Shown piece by piece: positions 1 through 4,515 of a stretch of DNA of 6,561 bases. Positions within the stretch are counted from its first letter, which is position 1. Each line of letters opens with the position of its first letter. Below the pieces are notes generated by a model. It was not told the origin of the DNA, searched no databases, and worked only from the letters and a program-made list of their open reading frames with translations. Location: assembly GCA_049582065.1 (NCBI GenBank), contig JBAUTF010000037.1:1-6561 (forward strand), given 5' to 3'. The position numbers and the translations under genes are program-made. Source of the stretch: DATKSS01 sp049582065 (lineage in GTDB: Bacteria; Chloroflexota; Dormibacteria; Dormibacterales; Dormibacteraceae).

Positions 1-246
1 CGCGGGGGTAAGGCCACGCTCTGCGATCCGCGCGACGAGCGCGTCAAGGTCGTCCACAAAGACGAGGTGCCTCGTGTGCCCAGCGTGCTCGGGCCGCTGC
101 TCGATGAAGACGTACCGGTGCTCGGCGAGCTCCCACACCGCCTCGATTTCGGTGGGGAGGAATGACGGCGGCGCGCCGAAGAGCCGCTCATACCACTCCA
201 CGGCCGCAGCGTAGCTGGTGACCGGAATCCCGGCGAACAAATCCAT
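1..246 (-). CDS. VOC (glyoxalase/bleomycin resistance-like) family protein, 3' end outside window
   Basis: The minus-strand reading frame from an ATG at 246 stays open for 82 codons to the window edge, so only the N-terminal part is visible. It begins MDLFAGIPVTSYAAAVEWYE, followed by RLFG and, around residues 66-76, VDDLDALVARI. The order is a strand ending in a 'pVtDy' turn, the 'A..WYerllG' helix, strands with EAVWELAEH and YVFIEQ, then the second helix. That is the beta-alpha-beta-beta-beta half-module of VOC (vicinal oxygen chelate) proteins. Members include glyoxalases, ring-cleavage dioxygenases and antibiotic-binding proteins, so the fold is recognisable but the substrate is not. The start has only a weak AGG a few bases upstream. 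The gene is transcribed away from the plus-strand gene beginning near 486. The missing second half prevents counting metal ligands. Family call is confident; exact function is unknown. Confidence 0.8.
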   Translation of the reverse strand, partial: MDLFAGIPVTSYAAAVEWYERLFGAPPSFLPTEIEAVWELAEHRYVFIEQRPEHAGHTRHLVFVDDLDALVARIAERGLTPA

Positions 247-485
247 CGGCCTGTCCGCGGATTCTAGGCGCCGTGCGTGCGTCGAGTTAGGACGCTGCGT
301 AGCCACCAATTGCAGCGCAGCAAACTCAGACCGCCCCACGACACGCACCGAATACAGGGCAACAGGTCCCGGGCTGTTTAGGACCTTCGGCCCGTGTGCT
401 GGCGGCGAGGGTGGCAAAGCATGGAGGGCGGAAATTTGCTATCGGGGGTCAGGCCGAGATGATGCGCATCGGGAGATACGAGGAA

Positions 486-1139
486 ATGGCTGAAGCGGCC
501 GCTAACCGGTACCGCTCGGGAATCGATCTCTACTGGCTTCCGTTGGGTGCAGGCGGGAACTTCGTGCGCCTCAATGGACGTGTCTATGAGGCGATCGAGG
601 CGACCTTGCAGCGACGCCCGAAGTACGACCTCTATCACTCAGGCCTAGAGGTTTTCGTCCCTGAAGAACGCTACACGATCGAGCAGACCCCGGCGAGCGC
701 TCACGGCGAGCAGCGAGGTGTGGTGGGCATTGGACCCATCGGGGCGAAATGGCTAGGCGCCCGCGTCCACATATTTCGCTACGAGCTGCGTCGCTGGCGC
801 AACGGCGTGATTCCAGATATCAATGAGGCCGTCGGGAGCCCTCTACGGCTGAGCGACGACCCTGCTCAAGCCCGACGAGTTCTCGAGCTCGCTCCGGAGG
901 CGCCGTTCCTGGTCTGGGGCCGCGACGAGCTTCGCGTTCGCGACATGTGGAACTCCAACTCACAGATCTCCTGGCTGCTTGCGCGCGCTGGGATCGACGT
1001 CGACTCGATCAAACCCCCGACAGGCGGACGTGCTCCCGGCTGGCGCGCAGGGTTGGTTGCGGCTGGTCAGCATTTCGCTTGGCGTTCAGAAACCTCAGCC
1101 GCAATCCCCGAAGGGAGGACCACATGGCAAAGGCCGTAA
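486..1139 (+). CDS. Conserved uncharacterised protein with DLYHSGLEV and WNSNS motifs
   Basis: A 217-residue protein if started at ATG 486. The frame stays open upstream, with other ATGs at 459, 462 and 396. I prefer 486 because GGGAG lies 10 bases before it and because proteins of this type, as I recall them, begin shortly before the block SGIDLYWLPLGAGG. Blocks in order from 486: SGIDLYWLPLGAGGNFVRLN (residues 11-30), DLYHSGLEVFVPE (48-60), a GP.GAKWLGARV..FRYE.RRWR stretch (83-105), VWGRDE (143-148), MWNSNSQISWLLARAGI (154-170) and PP.GGRAPGW (177-186). No transmembrane segment is seen. The early His in a strand (YHSGLEV) followed much later by N-S-N-S before a helix recalls circularly permuted papain-like (NlpC/LRAT/PPPDE) folds, with Ser where the Cys would be; this is speculation. 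The last 25-30 residues look non-conserved and may be an added tail. I know no name for the family. Confidence 0.75.
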   Translation: MAEAAANRYRSGIDLYWLPLGAGGNFVRLNGRVYEAIEATLQRRPKYDLYHSGLEVFVPEERYTIEQTPASAHGEQRGVVGIGPIGAKWLGARVHIFRYELRRWRNGVIPDINEAVGSPLRLSDDPAQARRVLELAPEAPFLVWGRDELRVRDMWNSNSQISWLLARAGIDVDSIKPPTGGRAPGWRAGLVAAGQHFAWRSETSAAIPEGRTTWQRP

Positions 1140-1183
1140 TCGAAAACGTCTTCGATGTCTACCACCCGCTGCCTCGGCCCTGA
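1124..1183 (+). CDS. Possible 19-residue ORF or remnant of a following gene
   Basis: ATG at 1124 follows GGGAGG (1113-1118) with five bases between, the best ribosome binding site in the left half of the window. The frame reads MAKAVIENVFDVYHPLPRP and stops at TGA 1181-1183. It overlaps the last 16 bases of the preceding gene in another frame, the typical geometry of translationally coupled genes. Nothing coding-like follows the stop in any frame before the tRNA-like sequence at 1425. The simplest reading is the intact start of a gene whose remainder was lost when the region was rearranged; a real micropeptide is the alternative. I recognise no family. Confidence 0.35.
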   Translation: MAKAVIENVFDVYHPLPRP

Positions 1184-1236
1184 CCTGCGGATCCGACAGC
1201 ATGTCGACCGAGCATTGGATTTTCGAAGCCAGCTGA

Positions 1237-1259
1237 CGCACGGTCCCGGGGGCCGTGCG
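1237..1259 (+). terminator. GC-rich hairpin without a T-tract
   Basis: CGCACGGTCC (1237-1246) pairs with GGGCCGTGCG (1250-1259) across a 3-base loop, with one G-T pair. It lies about 100 bases after the end of the plus-strand gene ending at 1139 and 54 bases after the small ORF. High-GC actinobacteria often have strong hairpins without a U-run. Terminator function is inferred from position only. Confidence 0.4.
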
Positions 1260-1357
1260 CGTGCTGATGTATCGGCTGTGCGATAGCGGTGAGCGAGTTC
1301 AATTGACGTTCGAAATCCACTTGGACGGGGCTGCCGCCACTTAGGTCCGAGAAAATC

Positions 1358-1375
1358 TGTGACCTCCCTGTGACC
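1358..1375. promoter_or_regulatory. Paired TGTGACC words, 11-bp period: putative integrase arm site A
   Basis: TGTGACC occurs at 1358-1364 and again at 1369-1375, exactly 11 bp apart, so both faces lie on about the same side of the helix. A very similar pair, TGTGATCC, occurs at 3019-3037. The second word of each pair begins 56 and 55 bp before the CCA-end TGG of the adjacent tRNA-like repeat. Short direct repeats at fixed distance from a tRNA-derived core are typical of arm-type sites for tyrosine integrases. No integrase is in the window, so this remains inference. Confidence 0.4.
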
Positions 1376-1424
1376 CCCGCGCGCCAGACGGAGCAGGCGA
1401 AGACCTCGATTTGAATACAATTTT

Positions 1425-1492
1425 TGGTCGGAGGACCGGGATTTGAACCCGGGGCCTCACGGTCCCGAACCGTGTCGCTGGCATGTCCTCCG
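1425..1492 (-). tRNA. tRNA-Pro(CGG)-like gene lacking a normal D arm; attachment-site copy 1
   Basis: Read on the minus strand from 1492: acceptor CGGAGGA (1492-1486); an 11-base stretch CATGCCAGCGA where about 19 are usual; anticodon stem CACGG/CCGTG around loop TTCGGGA (1469-1463, anticodon CGG, decoding CCG); AGGCC; T stem CCGGG/CCCGG around TTCAAAT (1447-1441); acceptor TCCTCCG (1435-1429); A73; encoded CCA (1427-1425). All three remaining stems are perfectly paired, and C1-G72 with A73 are bacterial tRNA-Pro features. The total is 68 bases against the usual 77. The missing D arm argues for a decayed or recombination-rebuilt tRNA. The intact acceptor pairing argues that folding was kept until recently. 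Copies of its 3' half recur at 3085 and, degenerate, at 4571. Confidence 0.55.
1436..1472. repeat. 37-bp direct repeat copy 1 (tRNA-Pro 3' half), att core
   Basis: These 37 bases, from the T stem through the anticodon stem of the tRNA-like sequence, are identical to 3096-3132. The similarity continues leftwards to the CCA (1425/3085) with two substitutions, both in the acceptor stem, and ends sharply on the right at 1472/3132. An identical tRNA 3' segment in direct orientation is the usual signature of attL/attR around an element integrated at a tRNA gene. Confidence 0.8.
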
Positions 1493-1584
1493 GTGTCCGA
1501 CAGACTCCCGAGTCGTCCTCGCGAATACGTCGACCAGGCCGGTGTCTTTTGGTGACCCCCTAGAGCCGTCCGGTGCCGGGAATG

Positions 1585-1603
1585 CGTGATCCAGCTGTGA
1601 TCC
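1585..1603. promoter_or_regulatory. Paired GTGATCC words, 11-bp period: putative integrase arm site B
   Basis: CGTGATCC (1585-1592) and TGTGATCC (1596-1603) are 11 bp apart. The block from GTGATCC to the final A (1586-1604) is identical to 3020-3038. It lies about 113 bp to the right of the core repeat, whereas sites A and C lie to the left of theirs. This would suit a second arm of an attachment site. Confidence 0.4.
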
Positions 1604-1694
1604 AGCGGGGATGCTCGCGGCCCTGCCAGCTGCTCAGGGATTCGATAGATGAGCGAGGCTAAGTGGTCAGCTGTGGACCGTGGAGCCGTGTTCT

Positions 1695-1719
1695 AGCTCT
1701 TCCTTATCAAGGAAGTGCT
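1695..1719. repeat. Inverted repeat with 3-base loop
   Basis: AGCTCTTCCTT pairs with AAGGAAGTGCT across ATC with one T-T mismatch. It lies about 135 bases downstream of the minus-strand DHFR-like gene, so it could act as a hairpin terminator, but no T-run follows on that strand. A protein binding site is the alternative. Confidence 0.35.
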
Positions 1720-1809
1720 GTTGGACCAATCCCCAATCGGTGCTGCGCTGAGATCGAATGCAGAGGCGACTGGTAGTGAGACGTTTTGCAGTGGGACGAG
1801 TAGACCCCG

Positions 1810-1831
1810 GAGCCGCTCGAGAGCCGCTCGA
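1810..1831. repeat. 11-bp tandem duplication
   Basis: GAGCCGCTCGA occurs twice head to tail (1810-1820 and 1821-1831), ending 22 bases from the stop of the DHFR-like gene. The centre contains CTCGAG. Role unknown; it may be slippage or a binding site. Confidence 0.4.
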
Positions 1832-1853
1832 AGCTCAGGACGGCCGGCGGAAC

Positions 1854-2417
1854 TCAGCGCCTGGTCCCATACCTGGTGAGGACCACGCCATCGGGAAACG
1901 TCCGGGTCTCCACCAGGTTCAGGTTCACCCAGTTGTCCAGGGCCGTGAAGAACGGCGTGCCGCCGCCCACCAGGACCGGGTGGGTGACGATCGCGTACTC
2001 GTCGATCAGCCCGGCCCGCATGGCCGCCGCGGCGAGGGTGGCGCCGCCGACGTCCATGGGACCGCCATCCTCAGTCTTGAGCCGGGTGATCTCGGTGACA
2101 GCGTCGCCGGTGACCAGGCGGGCGTTCCAGTCGACCGCGCTGGTCGTCGAGGAGAACACCACCTTCGGCATGTCCCGCCAGCGGCGGGCGAACTCGATCT
2201 GCGCCGGTGTGGCGCCAGGCTGCTGGTCGGCGGTCGGCCAGTGGGAGCTCATCGTCTCCCACAGTTTGCGCCCGTACAGCGCCAGGCCCGTCGCCCCCAC
2301 CCGGTCGGACCACCACTGGAACAGCTCGTCGCTCGGCACGCTCCAGCCGAGGTCGTCGCCGGACGCGGCGATGTAGCCGTCCACGCTCAGGTTCATGCCA
2401 AAGGTCAGTTTCCGCAT
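1854..2417 (-). CDS. Dihydrofolate reductase family protein (RibD C-terminal-like)
   Basis: A complete 187-residue protein. Markers in order: MRKLTFGMNLSVDGYIA (residues 1-17, the first strand and the S-x-DGYIA turn of the family), LYGRKLWETM (48-56, the cofactor-side G-R-K/T motif), KVVFSSTTS (85-93), and VGGATLAAAAMRAGLIDEY (123-141) followed by HPVLVGGGTPFF (146-157). Those last blocks are the hallmark of actinobacterial DHFR-fold proteins related to the RibD reductase domain. NAD(P)H-dependent reductase activity is likely from the fold; the substrate is unknown, and it is not the folate enzyme FolA. GGTAGG ends eight bases before the ATG. It lies on the segment bounded by the two tRNA-like repeats, upstream of which is a 116-residue unknown on the same strand with an 84-base gap. 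It is the best-preserved gene of that segment. Confidence 0.9.
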   Translation of the reverse strand: MRKLTFGMNLSVDGYIAASGDDLGWSVPSDELFQWWSDRVGATGLALYGRKLWETMSSHWPTADQQPGATPAQIEFARRWRDMPKVVFSSTTSAVDWNARLVTGDAVTEITRLKTEDGGPMDVGGATLAAAAMRAGLIDEYAIVTHPVLVGGGTPFFTALDNWVNLNLVETRTFPDGVVLTRYGTRR

Positions 2418-2445
2418 GGCGTCAGCCTACCGTGAGTCTTCCATC

Positions 2446-2477
2446 GCGGCCTAGCTGCCGGTCGCTAGGTTCGCCGC
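2446..2477. repeat. Inverted repeat between two minus-strand genes
   Basis: CCTAGC (2450-2455) pairs with GCTAGG (2464-2469) around an 8-base loop, and outer GCGG/CCGC can extend it past a bulge. It lies between the stop at 2502 and the DHFR-like start at 2417, so it could terminate the upstream gene or separate two units. There is no T-run. Confidence 0.3.
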
Positions 2478-2501
2478 CTTGGCCGGCATCCCCGAACGGA
2501 G

Positions 2502-2852
2502 TTACCGCATGGGCAAAGCGTGGTCGCTCATGCGCTCGACGAACGGATCGCCAACAACCTTAATGACATAGCGAGCCCACGGCTGGTTCGCGGCAGTCTT
2601 CTCGATGAATGTTGTTGCGACTCGCCCTGGCTGATCCGTCTCGGGAGGCAGCACAAAAGTTAAAGTGTGGTGCGCGCCTTGTATGACTACGCCGGTGGTC
2701 CCGCCGGAACACGGCTCACCGATAGATCGCCCGAACTCGAACCAGGTTTCGTAGTGCATGGGCAGCGTGGCTGAGACGGGCACTGATACTAGGAAACGGT
2801 CTGGATGATCTGACAACATCACGGACACCTCAAGGCTCGCACTCGTCTCCAC
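2502..2852 (-). CDS. Hypothetical protein, 116 residues, beta-rich
   Basis: The frame runs from GTG 2852 to TAA 2502. A second start, ATG 2819, has GAGG eight bases upstream and would give 105 residues; the longer form keeps an initial strand SLEVSV. The protein has alternating hydrophobic strands (LEVSVML, FLVSVPVSATL, TGVVIQG, HTLTFVLPP, RVATTFIE, RYVIKVVGD) and almost no helix, with one Cys (residue 48) and no signal peptide or membrane segment. This suggests a small beta-sandwich. I recognise no family. It lies within the tRNA-repeat-bounded segment, in the same direction as the DHFR-like gene, and its codons are less GC-biased than those of the right-hand operon. It is probably real but may be a fragment. 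Confidence 0.5.
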   Translation of the reverse strand: METSASLEVSVMLSDHPDRFLVSVPVSATLPMHYETWFEFGRSIGEPCSGGTTGVVIQGAHHTLTFVLPPETDQPGRVATTFIEKTAANQPWARYVIKVVGDPFVERMSDHALPMR

Positions 2853-3018
2853 CAGAGGTGTCCCTGGGATGCATCCTCCCTGTCGAGCCTGACAGGTGGC
2901 CGCTTCGAGGAGGCGCTAACAAACGATACTCCCGCCATCTCACTTGCGATACCTAATCAACAGACAGTGCGCCGATCACGCCGGTTGAATCGCCAAGAAG
3001 CTCACCGCCTCTGGAAAT

Positions 3019-3037
3019 TGTGATCCAGCTGTGATCC
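3019..3037. promoter_or_regulatory. Paired TGTGATCC words, 11-bp period: putative integrase arm site C
   Basis: TGTGATCC at 3019-3026 and at 3030-3037. The 19 bases 3020-3038 are identical to 1586-1604, and the layout relative to the adjacent tRNA-like repeat matches site A to within one base. This conserved geometry is the main support for calling these functional recombination arms and not chance repeats. Confidence 0.45.
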
Positions 3038-3084
3038 ATCGCCATCGCTGCATGAGCCGTGACGCCGGGATCGTATTCGGATTT

Positions 3085-3132
3085 TGGTCGGGGGCCCGGG
3101 ATTTGAACCCGGGGCCTCACGGTCCCGAACCG
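3085..3132 (-). repeat. tRNA-Pro 3' half, attachment-site copy 2
   Basis: On the minus strand it reads the 3' side of the anticodon arm, loop TTCGGGA, the T arm with TTCAAAT, acceptor GCCCCCG, A and CCA. It matches copy 1 over 48 bases with two differences. Here no complementary 5' acceptor (CGGGGGC) is found upstream on that strand, and the anticodon stem is broken beyond 3132, so this is only a half tRNA and cannot be a gene. It is the expected duplicate left at one end of an integrated element. Confidence 0.8.
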
Positions 3133-3237
3133 CATTAGCCCTTGGATCGCGGTGAGTCGCCAGAGGCCATTTGAGTTCACCGTGTCCGCGCCTTCAGTCC
3201 GCCGAGTGCCGCAACGTGCCGCCGGATAGCACCCGGG

Positions 3238-3259
3238 TTGCTACACGCGTTGCTACACG
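3238..3259. repeat. TTGCTACACG direct repeat, 12-bp period
   Basis: TTGCTACACG occurs at 3238-3247 and 3250-3259. It lies about 106 bp right of att copy 2, nearly the same distance as site B from copy 1, but the sequence is different. It could be an arm site for another integrase. It could equally be the repetitive C-terminal coding remnant of a lost integrase; the minus strand reads RVATRVATR across it. Confidence 0.4.
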
Positions 3260-3370
3260 AGACTTTGTCCCAGTTGGACGTTTCTGTTGTAAGTCGGGCG
3301 GGTGCATCAGCGCAGGAATAGAGAAGTCGAAGGTCATCACACCGCGACAGTCAACACATAATGCGAGGCA

Positions 3371-3626
3371 ATGACGATCCTCGATGCAATCGGCAAGACG
3401 CCACTCGTTCGCCTCAAGGTTCTCCCAAACAAGGCTGGCGCAGAAGTTTGGGTAAAGTGGGAAAGCGCGAACCCGACCGGCAGCATGAAAGACCGGATGG
3501 CCCGACACATGATCGAAGGCGCTGAAGCTCGGGGTGAACTGCGACCCGGTATGACTGTAGTCGAGTTTACGGGGGGCAGTACTGGGAGCTCCCTTGCGCT
3601 CGTCTGAGCTGTAAAGGGCTACCGCG
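3371..3626 (+). pseudogene. Cysteine synthase (PLP-dependent) N-terminal fragment, nonsense codon and truncation
   Basis: ATG 3371 opens a clear N-terminus of the cysteine synthase/CBS family: MTILDAIGKTPLVRLKVLPN, then ANPTGSMKDRMA with the PLP-binding Lys at residue 40, and VVEFTGGSTGSSLALV with the substrate-binding TGGSTGSS loop at residues 67-74. A TGA stops translation at 3605-3607 after 78 residues; the family is about 300 or more. Past the TGA the same frame reads AVKGYRA, which as I recall continues the family pattern (F-V-C-A-x-K-G-Y), so TGA sits where Cys is expected. Similarity ends at about 3626, where the opposite-strand gene's stop begins. The fragment has no catalytic C-terminal half and should be inactive. 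CATAAT at 3357-3362 could be a -10 for a nearly leaderless message. Confidence 0.85.
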
Positions 3627-4444
3627 CTACAGGTGGTGCGGCAAGTGGTCGCGGATGATCGGGTTTACGGCCTCGAGCGCCTTCAGAACGGAGGGCACCG
3701 TGTCCGCCAACTCGCGGATGACCGATAACGCGCCGCGCACTCGCCCGCGCATTTTGCCGCGCTGCTCAGCAGGTAGCGCCCCAACCTCAGCGAGAACAGC
3801 GACCGCATCCAACGCATCCTCGCGCTCGGCTTCCGCGGCCTCGTTCGCCGACTTGATCGCGTCAGCCACTTGCCGCAGCGCATCAGCGAGCTGGGCCTCA
3901 CCGCGGCGATCTACCTGCTCGATGCTCGCCTCAGCGTGCTGGATCAGATCCGAGATGTTGAGCTGGCCGACCTGACCGTGGATGGTCACGTTAATCGGAT
4001 GCGGGCGAGCCGGCGCCGCCGGCGGTGGCGGTGCCGGCACACCGTGCTGCGCGGGCGGCTCATAGAGCGCGAGGCGTCCCTTGATGTCCACCAGCTTTTT
4101 GATGTCCCGCGCAAGTCGTAGGCGAGATCACGAATGCGATCCATTGCGCTGTGCGGGCCGCCGAACCCGCCGATAAAGACGCCCTCGAACTCCCTACGTA
4201 GCGCGCTGGAGGTGAAGGCGCGCTCTAGGTACGTTGCGCTGTAGTTGTGCCACGCCGAGTGCTGCGCGCTCAACTCGTCAATGCCGCCGGCCGGAAGCAC
4301 GTGCGCATCGATTGGCGCCAGCAGCTCGCGGCCTTTTGCGATTTGGTCATCGAGCGCGGCGGCTACTTCGGCCAGGGGCTTCCGTAGGTACGCCGGCTCG
4401 TCCTCATCGCCGGCGCCGCCCGAGCTCGTCTTGCGCCGTGGCAC
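3627..4444 (-). pseudogene. Hypothetical helical protein split by a frameshift
   Basis: Two minus-strand frames join into one protein of about 272 residues. The first runs from GTG 4444 and carries PLAEVAAALDDQIAKGRELL (residues 23-42), WHNYSATYLERAFTSSALRR (65-84) and AMDRIRDLAYDLR (100-112). It then becomes Arg/Ser-rich nonsense beyond 4100. The second frame takes over at the same place with DIKKLVDIKGRLALYEPPA, a Pro-rich linker, NVTIHGQVGQLNISDLIQHA and a long charged helix to TAG 3627. The switch is a -1 shift at or near five A residues (4096-4100). One missing base would explain it, as would ribosomal slippage or a sequencing error. The linker and the 'N-V-x-G-x-V-G-Q-L-N' strand resemble uncharacterised proteins often seen in accessory or defence regions; function is unknown. 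Its 3' end abuts the truncated cysteine synthase. Confidence 0.65.
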
Positions 4445-4496
4445 AGCACCATGTTGTCACCCACCTTCGCTGCGGTGGAACCTGCCCTCCAAAGTT

Positions 4497-4512
4497 GCGC
4501 CCAAACTGGCGC
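4497..4512 (-). terminator. Short GC hairpin after the small ORF
   Basis: GCGCC (4497-4501) pairs with GGCGC (4508-4512) across six bases, just past the stop at 4516 of the minus-strand ORF. It is short and lacks a T-run, so this is a weak call; it may equally lie in the promoter region of the frameshifted gene starting at 4444. Confidence 0.2.
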
Positions 4513-4515
4513 GCT

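Larger units (their letters stand above)
1184..1424. other. Gene-free stretch with a GC hairpin, left of the tRNA-like sequence
   Basis: No reading frame here looks coding; the minus-strand frame over 1067-1420 is Arg-rich and overlaps a real gene. It holds the hairpin at 1237-1259 and the paired TGTGACC words at 1358-1375. The last 20 bases before the tRNA-like CCA are AT-rich, unlike the surroundings. Confidence 0.5.
1493..1853. other. Gene-free stretch with several short repeats
   Basis: Between the tRNA-like sequence and the stop of the DHFR-like gene I see no credible gene. It holds the palindrome GACTCccGAGTC (1503-1514), the paired GTGATCC words (1585-1603), a hairpin at 1695-1719 and an 11-bp tandem duplication at 1810-1831. 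The plus-strand frames that begin here are antisense to the DHFR-like gene. Confidence 0.5.
2853..3370. other. Gene-free recombination region around att copy 2
   Basis: No frame here is convincing. It holds the 10-bp palindrome GGATGCATCC (2867-2876), the small hairpin CCTGTC/GACAGG (2879-2896), arm-like site C (3019-3037), the tRNA-Pro 3' copy (3085-3132) and a 12-bp period repeat (3238-3259). The minus-strand frames across it (2953-3180 and 3194-3508) are read-through of these elements and of the antisense of the cysteine synthase fragment. Confidence 0.5.

Noticed and set aside
1758..2435. Long plus-strand frames of 225 and 166 residues
   Set aside because: They are antisense to the DHFR-like gene, whose family motifs are clear; the plus-strand products are Arg/Pro/Gly-rich and have no recognisable pattern.
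2953..3180. 75-residue minus-strand frame through att copy 2
   Set aside because: It reads straight through tRNA-derived sequence and the repeat pair, has no protein-like pattern and no ribosome binding site.
3194..3508. 104-residue minus-strand frame
   Set aside because: Much of it is antisense to the cysteine synthase fragment; the RVATRVATR part is simply the 12-bp repeat translated.
3605..3607. TGA as selenocysteine in the cysteine synthase fragment
   Set aside because: TGA at a Cys-like position is suggestive, but homology ends 20 bases later, the gene lacks its second half, and no hairpin resembling a selenocysteine element was seen just after it.
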